Origin: JBNKDD01 sp050288085 | Lineage (GTDB): Bacteria > Chloroflexota > Anaerolineae > Aggregatilineales > UBA3940 | Reading direction: 5' to 3' | DNA: 17,318 nucleotides | NCBI GenBank assembly: GCA_050288085.1 | Contig: JBNKDD010000108.1 | Coordinates: 1 to 17,318, forward strand | Shown here: piece by piece, positions 7,834 to 16,483 of the stretch | Layout: every line of letters begins with the position of its first letter | Position numbering within the stretch: the first letter of the stretch is position 1 | Notes under the pieces: generated by a model | Database searches by the model: none | Told to the model about the DNA's origin: nothing | The model's input: the letters and a program-made list of their open reading frames with translations, nothing else | Made by a program: the position numbers and the translations under genes

Positions 7834-7856
7834 GGGGCGACCGGGATGGCCGCCCC
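7834..7856. terminator. GC-rich hairpin after ftsK, terminator or REP-like repeat
   Basis: Read on the - strand, GGGGCGGCC, loop ATCCC, then GGTCGCCCC form a 9-bp stem with one G-T pair. It begins about 15 nt past the ftsK stop codon and lies upstream of the bmpA promoter, so it is placed to insulate the operon from ftsK. No U-run follows. The GGGGCG...CGCCCC pattern resembles dispersed intergenic palindromes, and the element at 2230-2257 has a related layout. Confidence 0.5.
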
Positions 7857-7870
7857 CAATTATCCTGTTA

Positions 7871-10800
7871 TTACTCTTCATCCTCGTCGTCGCCATTACC
7901 CATCGGCTTTCCGTCGGCGTCGAGCACTTCTCGCGGCTTGCTCCCGCCTTCATGCGGGCCGATCACGCCGCGCTCTTCCATCAGATCGATCAAGCGGGCG
8001 GCGCGGGTATACCCGATGCGTAGATGACGCTGTAACAGGGAAATAGACGCCTTTTCCATTGTGCGGACCAGCTCAACTGCCTCATTGAACAGGTCATCGG
8101 CTTCGTCTTTCTCCTCACGGCTGCCGCCGTTGCCCGAACCGAACATCGCCCTTTGCTCGGATTCCATAGGGCCGCTGCTGACCCGGAGTGAGCCAAGTGA
8201 TCCGCTTGATGAACCGGTTGATGACTTCGCGTCAAGGGTTTCAAGTCTCGGTGTATAACCCCGTTCGGCGGCCTGTTTGCGCCAGTAGTCCACCAGCTTT
8301 TGAATTTCCCGGTCAGAGACATAGACGCCCTGCATACGGATTGGCAGGGGGGCGTCGGGAGCCTGGAACAGCATGTCACCGCGTCCCAGCAGCTTTTCTG
8401 CGCCGGGCATATCCAGGATAACCCGCGAGTCGACGCCGGTTGCCACCGCAAAGGCGATCCGGGCCGGGAAGTTGGCCTTGATCAACCCGGTGACGACATC
8501 GACGCTGGGTCGCTGCGTACTCAGGATGATATGAATACCGGTTGCACGGGCCATCTGCGCCAGCCGGGTGATGACGCGCTCGGTTTCATCCGGGGCCAGC
8601 ATCATCAGGTCGGCCAACTCGTCAACAATCACCAGGATGAAGGGCAGCCGTTTCTCATTGACAACCTGCCCGCGATCCACCCGGGTATTGAAATCGGTAA
8701 TGTTACGTGCGCCTGCCATCGCGAACTTGCGATAGCGCTCGTCCATCTCACGCTGCACCCACTTGAGCACCCCGACGATCCGTTCCAACTCGGTCACGAC
8801 CGGGGACATCAGGTGCGGGATGCCGTTGTAGTTTGTCAATTCGACGCGCTTCGGGTCAACCATGATCATCTGGAGCTCGTCGGGTGTGCAGGTCATCAAC
8901 ATGGTAGAGATGATCCCGTTGACACACACCGATTTACCGGAACCGGTTGTACCCGCAATCAGCAGGTGGGGCAGGGACGTCATATCCGCGGCGATAGCGC
9001 TGCCGGATACGTCGTGGCCCAGGGCCAGTTTGAGCGGTGATTCCAGGTTGCGGAACTCCGGCGTATCGAGTGCGTCCCGCAGCCCAACGATGCTGGCTTC
9101 GGAGTTCGGCACTTCGATGCCGACGTAACCCTTGCCGGGTACCGGTGCTTCGATACGGATAGCCGGTGCTGCCAGCGCCAGGGCGATATCGTCGGCCAGG
9201 GCACTGATCTTGCCTACCTTGACTTTGATCCGTTTTCCGGCCCGCCCGTCGATGTAATCGGGTTCGACCCCGAACTGGGTCACTACCGGCCCGTGATTCA
9301 GTTCAACCACGCGCCCCGGTGCGCCGAAGCTGGATAGAGTCTGCTCGATGATAGCCGCCCGGCGGCGGAGTTCTTCATCGCTGATTGTCTTGCGTACCGA
9401 TACTTCCAGGACATCTTCAACATCCGGCAGCAGCCAATCGGGCTTCTTTGCCGGTGCAGCCTGTGGGATTCTGGGCGGCTGGCCCGGTTTGGCTTCCGGC
9501 GGCTTGGTTTGCGCCGGTGCTGCGGCGGCGGGTTTGCTTTCTTCCTCACGTTTTGGAGGCGTAGGTACTCCGGCAGGAGGTGTTATTACCCTGGCCGGAG
9601 GTGCTGCTGCTGTCCCAGCCGGGGACGGTGCAGACGTTGGTGGGACCGCCGATGCCTTGGGCGGTTCGACCTTCGCCTCTTCAGGTTTAACTGGTGCAGC
9701 GGCTTCTGCCGGTTTGGGCAGTGTCGATGCCTGTGGGGCCTCTGGTTTGATGGCCGGTGCTGCCGTCGGTGCTTTCATTTCCGGCCTTGCTTCCGGCGCT
9801 TTGGCCTCCCCTGGCGGCGTCACTTCCGGCTTTTTGACCGGTGGTGGCGGCAGGATCGAGTCCAGATCGGTTGACTTCTTCATGAAACCCGGTTCGTCGA
9901 GATCGAGATCGTCGAGATCATCCAGGTCATCGAGATCATCCAGATCGCTGGAACCCAGGTCGCCGAAGTCCGGGAAATCACCGCCGAAGGTTCTGCCCGG
10001 TTTTTCTCCGGGTTTTGGGGCGGGCTTCGGGGCAGGTCTTGCCGCCGGTGCCGGTGGTTTCGGCAGGGGTGATTTTACTATACCCGCGCCTGCTGTACTT
10101 GCTGCTGCCGGTGCAGCACTGGCCAAAGGCTTAACGGGAAGGCTGTTGTTTGGTTTATTATTCTCTTTATCTTCAACCGGCTCCGTAGACGGTGTCGCTT
10201 CCTTCTCAATGGTGGGAGTAGGCGCACGCGGCGCGTCTGGGCCAGCCGCCGGTGCGTCACTCCCTTTTGGGAACGGTACCCCGGAGGTCTTTCCCTGTAG
10301 TGGTGGATTGCCTCCAGAGTCTTCTTCCTCGTCATCTGAAGGCTTGGCCGCGCCACCTGGTATCGGTCTCTGACCGGGTAACCCTGGCCGAGAAGCCGGT
10401 GTTGGGCCTCCCGGCAGTCCACCGGATGTTGTCGGTGGTCTCCCCGGTAAACCGGATGATCCAGGCGCGCCCGGTGACCCAGGTGGTCTGGGCGATCCGG
10501 GTGCGCCAGATGGCCCGGATGACCCAGGTGATCCTGGTGGTCTGGGTGATCCGGGTGCGCCAGATGGCCCGGATGGCCCAGGTGGTCTGGGTGACCCAGG
10601 TGCGCCGGATGGTCCAGATGGCCCAGGTGGTTTAGGGGCGCCAGATGGCCCGGACGATCCAGGTGAGCCAGGACGTCCAGGCAGGCCCGGCCTGCTAGGT
10701 GAACCGGTTGAACCGGGTGCGCCGGCCGAACCGGGCGGTTGACCCGGTCGTGATCCACCGCTGGAAGGTAGGCCCGGTCTGCCGGGTGATGATGCCGGGC

Positions 10801-12973
10801 CGGAACCGGTGGTCGTCGGTGCTGTACCGGGTTTAGACGGTGAACCTGGCCTTGGAGCACCGGGCGCGGGTCTTGCCCCCGCTCCGGGTGCAGCGCCCGG
10901 CTTTTCCGTTTCATCTTCTGGTTTGCTGGACGGCGAGGCCCCCGGTTTTCCTGGGGTTCCGCCGGGGCCGCGACCGGTTACAATCGACGGTCTGCCCGGC
11001 AGGGACGCAGAACCTTTCTTGCCATCCTCGTCCTCGTCTTCGTCGTCCTCATCATCTTTGCCTTTGCCGGGGAGGGCAGCCCGACGCCCACTGGCATCAG
11101 CCGGTTTGCCCGGACTGGACTTTTCTCCGGCTGTCCGAGTGGTGGCGGCTGGTTGGGCTGTCGCAGAACGTCTATCCTGCACCCAGCCAAATCCATTGCG
11201 GGTAAGCTCAAGCATATCCTTGAGCGATTTCTTAGCAGTTAACATGCCACCGCCAATGACGGCGACAATCGCAATCAGGAAGACAGAGGCCGCTCCGAGC
11301 AGGTTAGCCAGGGTGGATTGGACAAAGTAACCAATGTACCCACCCCCATAACCGCATTGGGCGATGTCCTGGCTGTTCAGGGTTAAACCACGCTGCAATA
11401 TCCAACCCTGGTCAACCAACCGTTGCGGGTTAGATGGGCAGGCGACTTTTTCATCCCAAACCAATGTTTCCGTATATCCTGGCGTGGTCGCATCGAGATA
11501 GGCCGGGTTAATGTAAATTACATCCCCTTGCGGTTCGAATGCGACGACTGCGGCATGCATCAACGTTAAGCCACCCAGCCCCAGGATGACCAACCCTGTG
11601 ATCCGAACCGGATCGACCGGGGGAAGTTGATCGCCGAAGTGCCGCCAGATCAGCCATACACCGACCGCTCCAACAACAATCGGGACGACAAATGCACCCC
11701 AGCCAAAGCCCTGATAGATAACGCGCAGCCAGGCGCGTGTTAAAGCGCCGGGTGATTGAGAGAAGAAGCTCAGGATCGTGATCAGCGCGAAGATGATCAG
11801 CCCGACCCCTAAGATGTCCAGTTTGGTGTCCAGGGACATGAGCGGTTCTGGCTCTTGGGCTCTTTGTCTCCCTCTGCCTTTTGTCGTTGCCGCCGTGCTG
11901 CGCGGTTTCCGTGTAGGTGACCGCCCACTATCTGACCGGCTCGGAGAACGTCCGCCGCCAGGTCGGGATGGTGATCGTCCACTGCTGGATCGGGATGGTG
12001 ATCCGCCGCCGGGCCGTGAGCTGATACCACCGGGGCGAGTGCTTGATTGTGATCCGGGACGCGGTGGTGAAGTGGGGGGGCCGGATGGCCTGCCGCCGCT
12101 TTTTCCGGGCGAACGTCCACCGCTCGGTGAGCGCCCACTGCCGGGTAGGCCGCCAGGCCGCGATTGTCCACCTTGTGTCGAGCCAAGTTGTCTGCCACCG
12201 GTCTGTCCGGGCGAACGTCCGCTGCCGGGTAGACCGCCAGGACGTGATTGCCCGGTGGTTTGACCGGGGCGAGAACCGGGTAAGCCACCAGTTTTTCCAG
12301 GAGAACGCCCAGGAGAGCGTCCACTGCCGGGTAGACCGCCGGGCCGTGATTGCCCGGTGGTTTGACCGGGACGAGAACCGGGTAAGCCGCCGGTTTGTCC
12401 GGGTGATCTGCCAGGCAAGCTACCGGGTTTTCCAGGGGATCGCCCAGGAGAGCGTCCGCTACCGGGCAAGCCGCCAGGCCGTGATTGTCCACCGGGTAAT
12501 CCACCGGTTTGACCGGTACGAGAACCGGGTAGTCCGCCGGGTTGTCCGGGTGATCTGCCCGGCAATCCGCCGGTTTGTCCACCGGATCGACCGGGAGAAC
12601 GTCCACTGCCGGGTAGGCCGCCAGGGCGTGATTGCCCACTGCTCCCGCCGGGTTTCCCTGGGGATTTTCCTCCGCCTCCAGGAAGCCGGGATCGGACATT
12701 ACCTAAGAATCCGCCCCCTTCCTGATCGGAATCCCCTTGTTGGCCGCCTCGTCCTCCGAGCCCACCTAGACCGGGTAGACCTCGTCGTCCGCCGCTGCCT
12801 CCCTGCTGGGATTGGCCGCCGCCACCAAATGACGGTAGGCGGGAGCGAAGGCCCCCCTGTGAGCCTTGATCTTCTGGCTCATCCTCGTAATAATCGTCAT
12901 ATTCGTCGTAGTCGTCTGGCCTGCGACTTCCTCTGCCAGGCAGATTCCGACCGGATTGATCTCGTCGTCCCAT
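7871..12973 (-). CDS. ftsK: FtsK/SpoIIIE-family DNA translocase with giant low-complexity linkers
   Basis: Hexameric dsDNA pump at the division septum that clears and aligns the chromosome termini; 1700 aa, longer than E. coli FtsK (about 1330). Residues 1-370 are an acidic DYDEYDDYYEDE patch and then cationic Gly/Pro/Ser/Arg repeats. Four membrane helices follow (about 386-405, 423-443, 458-478, 553-576); the outer loop carries Cys512 and Cys540. The linker (about 600-1178) has an acidic stretch, a collagen-like Gly-X-Y part (about 748-846), a DLDD repeat (1010-1026) and a Pro/Ala/Lys-rich end. The motor begins near 1179 and has Walker A GTTGSGKS (1341-1348), VDPKRVELT (1372-1380), Walker B VIVDELADL (Asp1451, Glu1452) and STQRPSVDVVTGLIKAN (1485-1501). 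The C-terminal gamma winged helix, with LRIGYTRAARLIDLMEERGV (1651-1670), reads the orienting DNA sequences. The ATG at 12973 has AGGCGG 8 nt upstream; no convincing promoter is seen. The motor is intact, so the enzyme should be functional. Confidence 0.96.
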   Translation of the reverse strand: MGRRDQSGRNLPGRGSRRPDDYDEYDDYYEDEPEDQGSQGGLRSRLPSFGGGGQSQQGGSGGRRGLPGLGGLGGRGGQQGDSDQEGGGFLGNVRSRLPGGGGKSPGKPGGSSGQSRPGGLPGSGRSPGRSGGQTGGLPGRSPGQPGGLPGSRTGQTGGLPGGQSRPGGLPGSGRSPGRSPGKPGSLPGRSPGQTGGLPGSRPGQTTGQSRPGGLPGSGRSPGRSPGKTGGLPGSRPGQTTGQSRPGGLPGSGRSPGQTGGRQLGSTQGGQSRPGGLPGSGRSPSGGRSPGKSGGRPSGPPTSPPRPGSQSSTRPGGISSRPGGGSPSRSSSGRSPSRPGGGRSPSRSDSGRSPTRKPRSTAATTKGRGRQRAQEPEPLMSLDTKLDILGVGLIIFALITILSFFSQSPGALTRAWLRVIYQGFGWGAFVVPIVVGAVGVWLIWRHFGDQLPPVDPVRITGLVILGLGGLTLMHAAVVAFEPQGDVIYINPAYLDATTPGYTETLVWDEKVACPSNPQRLVDQGWILQRGLTLNSQDIAQCGYGGGYIGYFVQSTLANLLGAASVFLIAIVAVIGGGMLTAKKSLKDMLELTRNGFGWVQDRRSATAQPAATTRTAGEKSSPGKPADASGRRAALPGKGKDDEDDEDEDEDGKKGSASLPGRPSIVTGRGPGGTPGKPGASPSSKPEDETEKPGAAPGAGARPAPGAPRPGSPSKPGTAPTTTGSGPASSPGRPGLPSSGGSRPGQPPGSAGAPGSTGSPSRPGLPGRPGSPGSSGPSGAPKPPGPSGPSGAPGSPRPPGPSGPSGAPGSPRPPGSPGSSGPSGAPGSPRPPGSPGAPGSSGLPGRPPTTSGGLPGGPTPASRPGLPGQRPIPGGAAKPSDDEEEDSGGNPPLQGKTSGVPFPKGSDAPAAGPDAPRAPTPTIEKEATPSTEPVEDKENNKPNNSLPVKPLASAAPAAASTAGAGIVKSPLPKPPAPAARPAPKPAPKPGEKPGRTFGGDFPDFGDLGSSDLDDLDDLDDLDDLDLDEPGFMKKSTDLDSILPPPPVKKPEVTPPGEAKAPEARPEMKAPTAAPAIKPEAPQASTLPKPAEAAAPVKPEEAKVEPPKASAVPPTSAPSPAGTAAAPPARVITPPAGVPTPPKREEESKPAAAAPAQTKPPEAKPGQPPRIPQAAPAKKPDWLLPDVEDVLEVSVRKTISDEELRRRAAIIEQTLSSFGAPGRVVELNHGPVVTQFGVEPDYIDGRAGKRIKVKVGKISALADDIALALAAPAIRIEAPVPGKGYVGIEVPNSEASIVGLRDALDTPEFRNLESPLKLALGHDVSGSAIAADMTSLPHLLIAGTTGSGKSVCVNGIISTMLMTCTPDELQMIMVDPKRVELTNYNGIPHLMSPVVTELERIVGVLKWVQREMDERYRKFAMAGARNITDFNTRVDRGQVVNEKRLPFILVIVDELADLMMLAPDETERVITRLAQMARATGIHIILSTQRPSVDVVTGLIKANFPARIAFAVATGVDSRVILDMPGAEKLLGRGDMLFQAPDAPLPIRMQGVYVSDREIQKLVDYWRKQAAERGYTPRLETLDAKSSTGSSSGSLGSLRVSSGPMESEQRAMFGSGNGGSREEKDEADDLFNEAVELVRTMEKASISLLQRHLRIGYTRAARLIDLMEERGVIGPHEGGSKPREVLDADGKPMGNGDDEDEE
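9893..9946 (-). repeat. Acidic DLDD tandem repeat in the FtsK linker
   Basis: Residues 1010-1027 of FtsK are DLDD repeated about four times and then DLDLDE. The DNA is correspondingly a run of near-identical GATGATCTC-type triplets. It is a short, very negatively charged segment in an otherwise neutral to basic linker. Confidence 0.8.
10436..10732 (-). repeat. Collagen-like Gly-X-Y tandem repeat within ftsK
   Basis: This codes for FtsK residues about 748-846: mostly uninterrupted Gly-X-Y triplets rich in Pro and Ser, built on a unit like GPSGAPGSPRPP. At DNA level the units repeat at 54, 45 and 45 bp (the same GGTGGTCTGG-like sequence begins at 10482, 10536, 10581 and 10626 on the + strand). 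Each spacing is a multiple of 9 bp, so length changes keep the Gly-X-Y register. It probably grew by slippage or recombination. Confidence 0.85.
12074..12676 (-). repeat. Pro/Gly/Arg/Ser repeats in the FtsK N-terminus
   Basis: FtsK residues about 100-300 contain five near-identical copies of GQSRPGGLPGSGRSP (starting near 113, 162, 207, 241 and 269), separated by GRSPGKPG and GSRPGQT variants. The stretch is strongly basic and almost free of hydrophobic residues, so it should be disordered. It lies before the first membrane helix and hence on the cytoplasmic side. Confidence 0.85.
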
Positions 12974-13127
12974 TAAATCGACCGCCTGATATTATCCAAT
13001 TGTCAGACTATTGAACATGTGTGCTTAGACCCATCTTAGCATAAAGAAGCCCCAAAAGCCAGACGGTTTCTGGCCTCTTGTATGGATTAGACTATAATCT
13101 CCTACGGATAGCAAGTGAAGAAGTTTT
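12974..13127. other. Divergent intergenic region between ftsK and the NAGPA-like gene
   Basis: This 154-bp spacer holds the start regions of two divergent genes. A small perfect stem lies at 13058-13074 (GCCAGA, loop CGGTT, TCTGGC), followed on the - strand by TTTT. It has a terminator-like look, but there is no gene for it to serve other than antisense transcription. A TATAAT at 13093-13098 could serve the + strand gene. A GATAAT on the - strand (12996-12991) is too close to the ftsK start to be its promoter. Confidence 0.45.
13093..13098 (+). promoter_or_regulatory. Possible -10 box for the NAGPA-like gene
   Basis: A perfect TATAAT lies 29 bp before the ATG at 13128. I see no good -35 hexamer at 16-18 bp, so this is tentative. 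Confidence 0.35.
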
Positions 13128-14093
13128 ATGTCGAACAATACACAGAAAAATTATCTATTATCGGTGAGCACCTTATTGGTGATTCTAGCTTTGGCTGCGG
13201 CGTTTCTGACTCGCCGGGAGCGTTCGGATATTGTAACAGCGACCCCACGGCCCTCGCTAATTCCTTCTGCGACCCGGCCCGATCCGACTCATTCTTCGTC
13301 ACCCACTCCATCAGCCATACCGGATACACCGGTCGCTACACCGACTGTCACCGCCTCGCCGACCGCGACACCGGTTCCTCTGACCTGGCAGTGGATTGGC
13401 ATAGGGGTTGAGCGAACCTATGTGCCGGTTGTCATCCCAAATCTGGATGCCCTTGATCATGTTTATGCGCTTCGTTTCGATCCCAGCCGGGTGGGTTTTC
13501 AGGTGCTCCACGAACCGGGAGAAGCCTATTCGATCGATGAGTGGCGAGAGAAAAGCGGCGCGCCGATTGTGGTTAACGGTAGTTTTTTCTCAGGCGCTAA
13601 TCACCCGGTGGGCCGGATTGTGATTGACGGCCAGTTATACGGCTCCCCCCTGGATTATGGTTATGACAGCATCGGTATGCCAGGAGTATTTACGGTGCTC
13701 GACGATGTGCCGGAGATTTACGCCCTGGGCCGGATGGCTTCGAGCTACTCCCCGCAGGGATTCCGGTTTGATCAGGCTATGGAATGTTATCCGATGCTGC
13801 TCCTGCCGGGCAGCCAACCGGCTTATCCCACCGAAACCGGAAAGACCGCTCGCCGCACAGTGATCGCCATTGACAATGATGGCAATGTGGTTGTGCTGCT
13901 GATCGATTCCCCGATCTTCACGCTGCACCAACTATCCGAATGGCTGGCAAAATCCGGCCTGAACCTGGATATCGCCCTTAATCTGGATGGTGGACGATCA
14001 AGCGGCCTGTCCATTTCTTTAGGGGAAGAGGAAAGACGTTTTTCCTCTGTCGTGCCCCTACCGATTGCATTGGGTATCTACCCGCCTGGATAA
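13128..14093 (+). CDS. Membrane-anchored phosphodiester-glycosidase-family (NAGPA-like) exoprotein
   Basis: A 321-aa exported protein. It has a short N-terminus, one membrane helix or uncleaved signal (about 10-27), and a Thr/Pro/Ser-rich linker (about 37-84, with repeats like TPTVTASPTATPVP). A single catalytic-type domain runs from about 90 to 320. The domain shows the NAGPA (phosphodiester glycosidase) family features: GAPIVVNGSFF (144-154), YPMLLLPG (221-228), RRTVIAIDNDGNVVVLLID (242-260) and ALNLDGGRSSGL (283-294), which holds the DGG signature. The human relative removes N-acetylglucosamine from phosphodiester-linked mannose. Bacterial members are thought to act on cell-wall or teichoic-acid-like sugars, but their substrates are mostly unknown. 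The ATG at 13128 has a weak GAAGAAG upstream. It is divergent from ftsK and convergent with the membrane protein gene, 43 bp away, with no clear terminator between them. Confidence 0.85.
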   Translation: MSNNTQKNYLLSVSTLLVILALAAAFLTRRERSDIVTATPRPSLIPSATRPDPTHSSSPTPSAIPDTPVATPTVTASPTATPVPLTWQWIGIGVERTYVPVVIPNLDALDHVYALRFDPSRVGFQVLHEPGEAYSIDEWREKSGAPIVVNGSFFSGANHPVGRIVIDGQLYGSPLDYGYDSIGMPGVFTVLDDVPEIYALGRMASSYSPQGFRFDQAMECYPMLLLPGSQPAYPTETGKTARRTVIAIDNDGNVVVLLIDSPIFTLHQLSEWLAKSGLNLDIALNLDGGRSSGLSISLGEEERRFSSVVPLPIALGIYPPG

Positions 14094-14136
14094 TGGTAGA
14101 TCAAATTTCTGTCCGGCGTTTGGAGACGAATCTGAA

Positions 14137-16452
14137 TTAATTACAAACTGCGGTTTTATAGTTCATATGCTCTTCAGTGTAGGCTTCCACTTTGGGCATA
14201 AGATCGGTTAAGTTCGATTCCACAAATCCCCTTGGAGCCATACTAAATGCAGACTGGTCAAAAGCGTACTTCACGTTTGGTACAGCCCAGTATTGATCAT
14301 GAAAATAAACAATGATAAAGCATTCCTGGGTTTCAATGACTTCGGGATACACTGGCTGATTATCCCCCGGAGGATAATCTTCAGCCGGGATAAAAACAAC
14401 CTCGGAATCTTCCGTTGTCAACAGATAGGTGGGAGAATACAGATCAATATAATCTTTGAAAAGAATAATGGGATAAGCCACCTCAAAATCTGCCCCAAAC
14501 AGGCTCATCGAAAAATCACCATCAGGCAAAGGGGCCAGTCCAAAATCGGGTTCTTGTTTATGTTCAGCCACGAAACGCGTTATAGTCTCAATCTGGTTAC
14601 GCCGCATCTTTACTAAATCCGCAAATGCTTGATTAACTCTATAAATTTTTAACCCGTTTGTCTCAACGGTCAGCAGCAAAACCAATAGCAAAAAAGACAT
14701 CAGAAGCCGTGATGACCTGGTATAAAAGACATTCCGAATGATTTCTACGGGCGTAAACGTCCATAGTAAAAAGCTCAAGATTATCCAGATAACTAAAGAC
14801 ATATAGGCATAATAGGTATTGCCTCCTAACTCTGGCCCATATATTCCCACATTCATTCGCCCCAGAACGATAACACCTGCATAAGCTATAAATGCGCCGG
14901 ATAGAGCAAGCGCAAATACTAATTTGATCCTTTGTTTTGGCTCAGCGTACCTGGCGAAAATGTAACCTGAATCAAATACCATTAAGAACAGCCAAGCACC
15001 AAAAAGGATATAAGAAGGTATAGAAAGAATAAATCCACCGGTAGAAGGTAAATAGAGTTCGTTGATCAGGAGACGATCTCCTGTTGCCACTTCTGTGAGC
15101 GCGGGAAGATACGGTTTCATAACCGAAAATTCAAGAAAGTGTATGGTATTTGTGACAGTTGCCATGGAAACTAGACTGCCGAGCATATCAGTCATGCCCC
15201 TGCCATCTGGTACAAAATGCCCCCGTGCAAGGTGGTAACTATAATCAATGCGATTTGTTACCTGGTACACCACCGGAATCACCAGCAAAAACAAGCATAC
15301 CTTTAACCGGGTTTGGAACGATTGATGGCCGAGGAGTAAATAAAATATCGCCAGCGCCCCCGCAAAGATCTGCCCAAGCTCATAGGTAAAGGCCGATAGT
15401 AGAGCCAGTACCCAGGCCAGAATCAGATATTTGATTTGATGGGTCCGATCATACTTTAAGAATGCTATGAGTGATCCCACCATAAATACCAGGAAAAGGA
15501 TATACCCGTTTAGATGACTCCATATAACCAGTTCCATACTGTTTAAATTTAGGGCAAAAAACAGTATGATCGACGCGGGGATCATTCGGCCTAGGAGAGA
15601 ATAAGATTCTTTCACACGGGGCTGTAACTGAACCAGCAAACGGTAAAGCAAACTGCATAGGATCAGATGTAAACCTATACCGGTCAACTGCCATAAGGTA
15701 GTAAAAGCGACTTTGTATACTTTGCTTTCAAATGCCAGCAAAGTGAACAGAGCCGGGCGAAACAGACCGGTGTCACCGGTTCGAAAAGTTCTGGTCCGGT
15801 TATATGAATAAGACTTAAGCCAGATATCCACAAAGCTATCAGCCTTGTTCATATCCAGTAGATACCACCATTGATCTGAGCGATGCAGGTGCTTTATGGA
15901 TGGGGCATATGCGGCAAGGACCAACAATCCTAAAACAATAGCAAATATCAGGTTAAATTTCTGGCCTTGGACAAACGATAAGCCGAGAGCCCGTGAGCTT
16001 GCCTGCCTTGCATGACCTTGACCAGCCGCTTTCCGGCCAATGTTTTCAGGCCCTAAGACACTTATCGAAAGGCTGATGCCTACCAGCAGACCAACCATCA
16101 GCCATGGGCGGTAACTGATGGTTGAACCTGAGGTGAAGTTCACTATGCCAATTGCAGTAATTATGGGCAGACAAAGCACAATTATTACCAGCAAGATTGC
16201 AGCCTGTGGCCGGGCAGCCAGCCAATTTGTCCACTGAGATTGGGGGGATGGCTGCCAACTCCTAAATGTCAGGAAAGACCAGATCACCACCCCCACCATG
16301 TATAGACAGAGGAATACAAAGTAATCCCGATCATAGAAGCCCATTACCACCGGGTTCGCACTTCGATACAACAGCAAATCAGGCAGTTGCAGAACGAGCA
16401 GCACCAGGGTAAGTATCCACAATGATTGTAGAGCAAAGCGTGATTTATTCAT
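14137..16452 (-). CDS. Polytopic membrane protein, possibly a GT-C-type glycosyltransferase
   Basis: I cannot place this 771-aa protein in a named family with certainty. It has about 12-14 hydrophobic segments. Two N-terminal helices (about 10-28, 43-62) and two more (85-105, 116-134) precede a polar stretch. A helix at about 167-182 leads into a polar, aromatic loop HRSDQWWYLLDMNKAD (190-205), then many more helices (about 250-272, 292-309, 314-332, 342-376, 384-397, 475-500, 510-530, 548-567, 582-597). A soluble C-terminal domain (about 605-771) ends the protein. One large polar loop near the start of a helix bundle is the general plan of GT-C enzymes, which use lipid-linked sugars. The partner gene upstream, a DPM1-like GT2 that would make such donors, fits. 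A membrane protein of unrelated function is possible. The gene is visibly AT-richer than ftsK and the ABC genes. The ATG at 16452 lies 31 bp after the GT2 gene, so the two form an operon. Confidence 0.75.
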   Translation of the reverse strand: MNKSRFALQSLWILTLVLLVLQLPDLLLYRSANPVVMGFYDRDYFVFLCLYMVGVVIWSFLTFRSWQPSPQSQWTNWLAARPQAAILLVIIVLCLPIITAIGIVNFTSGSTISYRPWLMVGLLVGISLSISVLGPENIGRKAAGQGHARQASSRALGLSFVQGQKFNLIFAIVLGLLVLAAYAPSIKHLHRSDQWWYLLDMNKADSFVDIWLKSYSYNRTRTFRTGDTGLFRPALFTLLAFESKVYKVAFTTLWQLTGIGLHLILCSLLYRLLVQLQPRVKESYSLLGRMIPASIILFFALNLNSMELVIWSHLNGYILFLVFMVGSLIAFLKYDRTHQIKYLILAWVLALLSAFTYELGQIFAGALAIFYLLLGHQSFQTRLKVCLFLLVIPVVYQVTNRIDYSYHLARGHFVPDGRGMTDMLGSLVSMATVTNTIHFLEFSVMKPYLPALTEVATGDRLLINELYLPSTGGFILSIPSYILFGAWLFLMVFDSGYIFARYAEPKQRIKLVFALALSGAFIAYAGVIVLGRMNVGIYGPELGGNTYYAYMSLVIWIILSFLLWTFTPVEIIRNVFYTRSSRLLMSFLLLVLLLTVETNGLKIYRVNQAFADLVKMRRNQIETITRFVAEHKQEPDFGLAPLPDGDFSMSLFGADFEVAYPIILFKDYIDLYSPTYLLTTEDSEVVFIPAEDYPPGDNQPVYPEVIETQECFIIVYFHDQYWAVPNVKYAFDQSAFSMAPRGFVESNLTDLMPKVEAYTEEHMNYKTAVCN

Positions 16453-16483
16453 CTATAAAAGGCTTCTAGTTGTCTCGGAAGAA

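Noticed and set aside
9348..10373. A 341-residue open frame on the + strand opposite ftsK
   Set aside because: It is a Gly/Ala/Ser-rich mirror of the Pro/Ala-rich FtsK linker, with no fold or motif; low-complexity GC-rich DNA leaves opposite frames open.
12074..12676. CRISPR-like array
   Set aside because: The repeats are coding, in frame with FtsK, imperfect and without unique spacers of constant length.
12043..13014. A 323-residue + strand frame and a 296-residue frame (11809-12699, - strand) over the start of ftsK
   Set aside because: Both are periodic shadows of the FtsK N-terminal repeats in other frames, without ribosome-binding sites or recognisable domains.
13058..13074. Intrinsic terminator upstream of ftsK
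   Set aside because: The stem is only 6 bp and lies between divergent genes, where no - strand transcript needs to end.
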